DNA from: Achromobacter anxifer
GTDB lineage: Bacteria > Pseudomonadota > Gammaproteobacteria > Burkholderiales > Burkholderiaceae_B
DNA: 64,000 bases
Reading direction: 5' to 3'
Assembly: GCF_903652925.1 (NCBI RefSeq)
Contig: NZ_CAHLAR010000002.1
Location: forward strand, 558,001 to 622,000
The notes beneath the pieces are model-generated. The model was not told the origin of the DNA. It searched no databases and saw only the letters and a program-made list of their open reading frames with translations. Below are positions 62,763 to 64,000 of this stretch, piece after piece. Numbering within the stretch: the first letter of the stretch is position 1; each line of letters opens with the position of its first letter. A program made the position numbers and the translations under genes.

Positions 62763-62825
62763 TTATGCTAACCTCGTAACAAATTGGACGTCAACACTTT
62801 GTTGGCAAACCGGGGTGAAACAACC

Positions 62826-63548
62826 ATGACGACTCTCTCTCGCGGTTCCGCAGCCGCACCCTTGGCCGCGCCGGCGAATGGCCAGCGTTTGGGCGAGCGC
62901 GTGCGGTCCTTGGGCGACGAGGTCTATGAAACGCTGCTGTCGCAGCTCATATCTTTGAAGATCGCGCCCGGCATGCGCATCGCGGTCGATGCGCTGGTGC
63001 GCGAGTTGGGCGTGTCGCAAACGCCGATACGCGCCGCGCTGATCCGGCTTGAAACCGAAGGCCTGGTGGTGAAGACGCATCACGTGGGCTATAGCGCGGC
63101 GCCCATGCCTACGCGCAGACGCTTCGAGCAGATGTATGAACTGCGCTTGCAACTGGAGCCATTCGGGGCTGGGCTGGCCGCGCAACGGATGACGGACGCA
63201 TCGCTGCAGGAGCTGGCCGCGCTATCTGCCGCCATGAGCGCCCCGAGCGCCGACGACGCGCGCGTGGCCTATGGCAAGTTCGCCGTGCTGGATGCGCAGT
63301 TCCACTCCTGGATAGCGGAACAGAGCGGCAATGAGTTGCTGGCCGAAGCGCTGGCCCGGCTATACGCCCATACCCATCTGTTCCGGCTGCGCTTTCACTC
63401 CCGGGTCACGGAAGAAGCCGTGACCGAGCACGCGCGCATCGTGCAGGCGCTGAACGCGCGCGACGCCGCAGGCGCGCAGGACACCATGCGCGACCACATC
63501 CTGAGGTCGCGCGAGCGCATGGCGCCGTATTTCGAAATGCTGGACTAG
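62826..63548 (+). CDS. GntR-family regulator, FCD subfamily
   Basis: A 240-residue regulator. Winged helix with ALVRELGVSQTPIRAALIRL and GLVVKTHHVGYSAAP, then the helical FCD domain (EQMYELRLQLEPFGAGLA, DAQFHSWIAEQSGNELL, EEAVTEHARIVQAL) whose His/Asp residues bind a metal and a carboxylate effector. ATG 62826 is favoured over an upstream GTG-like extension. It is divergent from the dehydrogenase operon and probably represses it until the substrate acid is present. Confidence 0.92.
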   Translation: MTTLSRGSAAAPLAAPANGQRLGERVRSLGDEVYETLLSQLISLKIAPGMRIAVDALVRELGVSQTPIRAALIRLETEGLVVKTHHVGYSAAPMPTRRRFEQMYELRLQLEPFGAGLAAQRMTDASLQELAALSAAMSAPSADDARVAYGKFAVLDAQFHSWIAEQSGNELLAEALARLYAHTHLFRLRFHSRVTEEAVTEHARIVQALNARDAAGAQDTMRDHILRSRERMAPYFEMLD

Positions 63549-63564
63549 AGGGGCGGTGGCCGCG

Positions 63565-64000
63565 CTACTTCCTGCCCAGGCTGATGCCGTCGCGGATCTT
63601 GCGGAAACCGCTCAGGGCCATGGGCATGTCGTCGCTCGTCGTCGTGCAGCTCATGGCGACGCGCAAGGTGGGGGTGTCCAGCAGCGCGGTGTATTCCAGC
63701 AGGGGAGTGCCGTCCTTGGCGTGGCCCGCGGGCGCGACATAGTCGACGCCCGTGGCGCCTTGCAGTTTGAAATCGCCGCGCTGTTCCGGCGCCAGGCCTT
63801 GCGCGGCAAGGATGGTCTCGGCGGCCTCGAGCCGGGCGGCGGCCGAGAGCGGGGCTTCGGCGCCGGGATGGCTCTTCAGCGTCTTGCGCGGGGTGTTGAA
63901 GCCGATGCCGCAGAGATAGCCGGCCGGGCCCGCGGCCGCCGGGCTGCGGGCGGCGCTCGCGATCCGCACCAGCACGTCGAATTCCTCGGACTTGCCGCTG
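63565..64000 (-). CDS. Unrecognised protein, C-terminal part (N-terminus beyond window edge)
   Basis: About 145 residues are visible, open from the right window edge to a stop at 63565. The reading frame continues upstream of the first possible start in the window (codons for SGKSEEFD precede LVRIASAARS), so it is a partial gene. Visible text includes YLCGIGFNTPRKTLKSHPGA, FKLQGATGVDYVAPAGHAKD and YTALLDTPTLRVAMSCTT. No family is recognised; no membrane helix is visible in this part. It converges on the GntR gene with a 16-nt gap. Confidence 0.7.
   Translation of the reverse strand, partial: SGKSEEFDVLVRIASAARSPAAAGPAGYLCGIGFNTPRKTLKSHPGAEAPLSAAARLEAAETILAAQGLAPEQRGDFKLQGATGVDYVAPAGHAKDGTPLLEYTALLDTPTLRVAMSCTTTSDDMPMALSGFRKIRDGISLGRK

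Overview
The window looks like a chromosomal segment of a high-GC betaproteobacterium of the family Alcaligenaceae, most likely Achromobacter or Bordetella. The reasons are three Bug-type solute receptors with no TctA/TctB membrane genes beside them, the prfB-lysS, recJ-lolC-lolD-tatD housekeeping blocks, and a density of aromatic and carboxylic acid catabolism genes typical of that family. This is inference from gene content; no 16S or marker search was possible.

Layout. 1-3740: a LysR regulator (cut by the window edge) diverges from a Bug receptor, a CaiB-type CoA-transferase and a crotonase. 3758-13254: a crotonase diverges from a long operon encoding a branched-chain-type ABC importer (livG-H-M-K-F order), an acyl-CoA synthetase, a thiolase and a TetR regulator. 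This is an uptake-activation-beta-oxidation unit with a probable TetR operator in the divergent promoter. 13294-17064: lysS, an SDR and prfB (with the classical +1 programmed frameshift) plus a small membrane protein. 17321-24324: an MFS transporter behind a hairpin-rich leader, recJ and a conserved neighbour, lolC/E-lolD and a TatD nuclease. 24375-32483: an OmpR-type two-component system divergent from a Fur-boxed catecholate siderophore receptor and a complete four-gene siderophore ABC importer. 32473-35705: a CpdB-type nucleotidase lipoprotein and thiM behind a TPP riboswitch.

35740-44677 is the most interesting part. A GntR/FCD regulator diverges, over a region with four TGCATGC operator-like sites (three of them 52 bp apart), from an aromatic catabolic operon: FAH-family hydrolase, mu-crystallin/ornithine-cyclodeaminase homologue, a gentisate/salicylate-dioxygenase-like bicupin whose His-x-His metal site lies in the C-terminal cupin, a salicylate-5-hydroxylase-like (NagGH type) Rieske oxygenase with its own ferredoxin and reductase, and an NTF2-like protein. 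A Bug receptor follows. The combination suggests hydroxylation and ring cleavage of a substituted benzoate, possibly one carrying nitrogen, but the substrate is not proven by the sequence.

44711-51403 (minus strand) holds a NitT/TauT-type ABC importer with two tandem permeases, a large amidohydrolase-2 enzyme and a BenE-type benzoate transporter. 51452-56754: a stand-alone B3/B4 protein, a TetR-MFS pair with a recognisable promoter/operator, and comEC. 56770-63548: an operon of four dehydrogenases from four unrelated superfamilies plus a Bug receptor, divergent from a GntR/FCD regulator with a pair of GATC-centred operators. The right edge cuts an unrecognised gene.

No tRNA, rRNA, insertion sequence, prophage or CRISPR array was seen. 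No gene-free stretch exceeds 300 bases.
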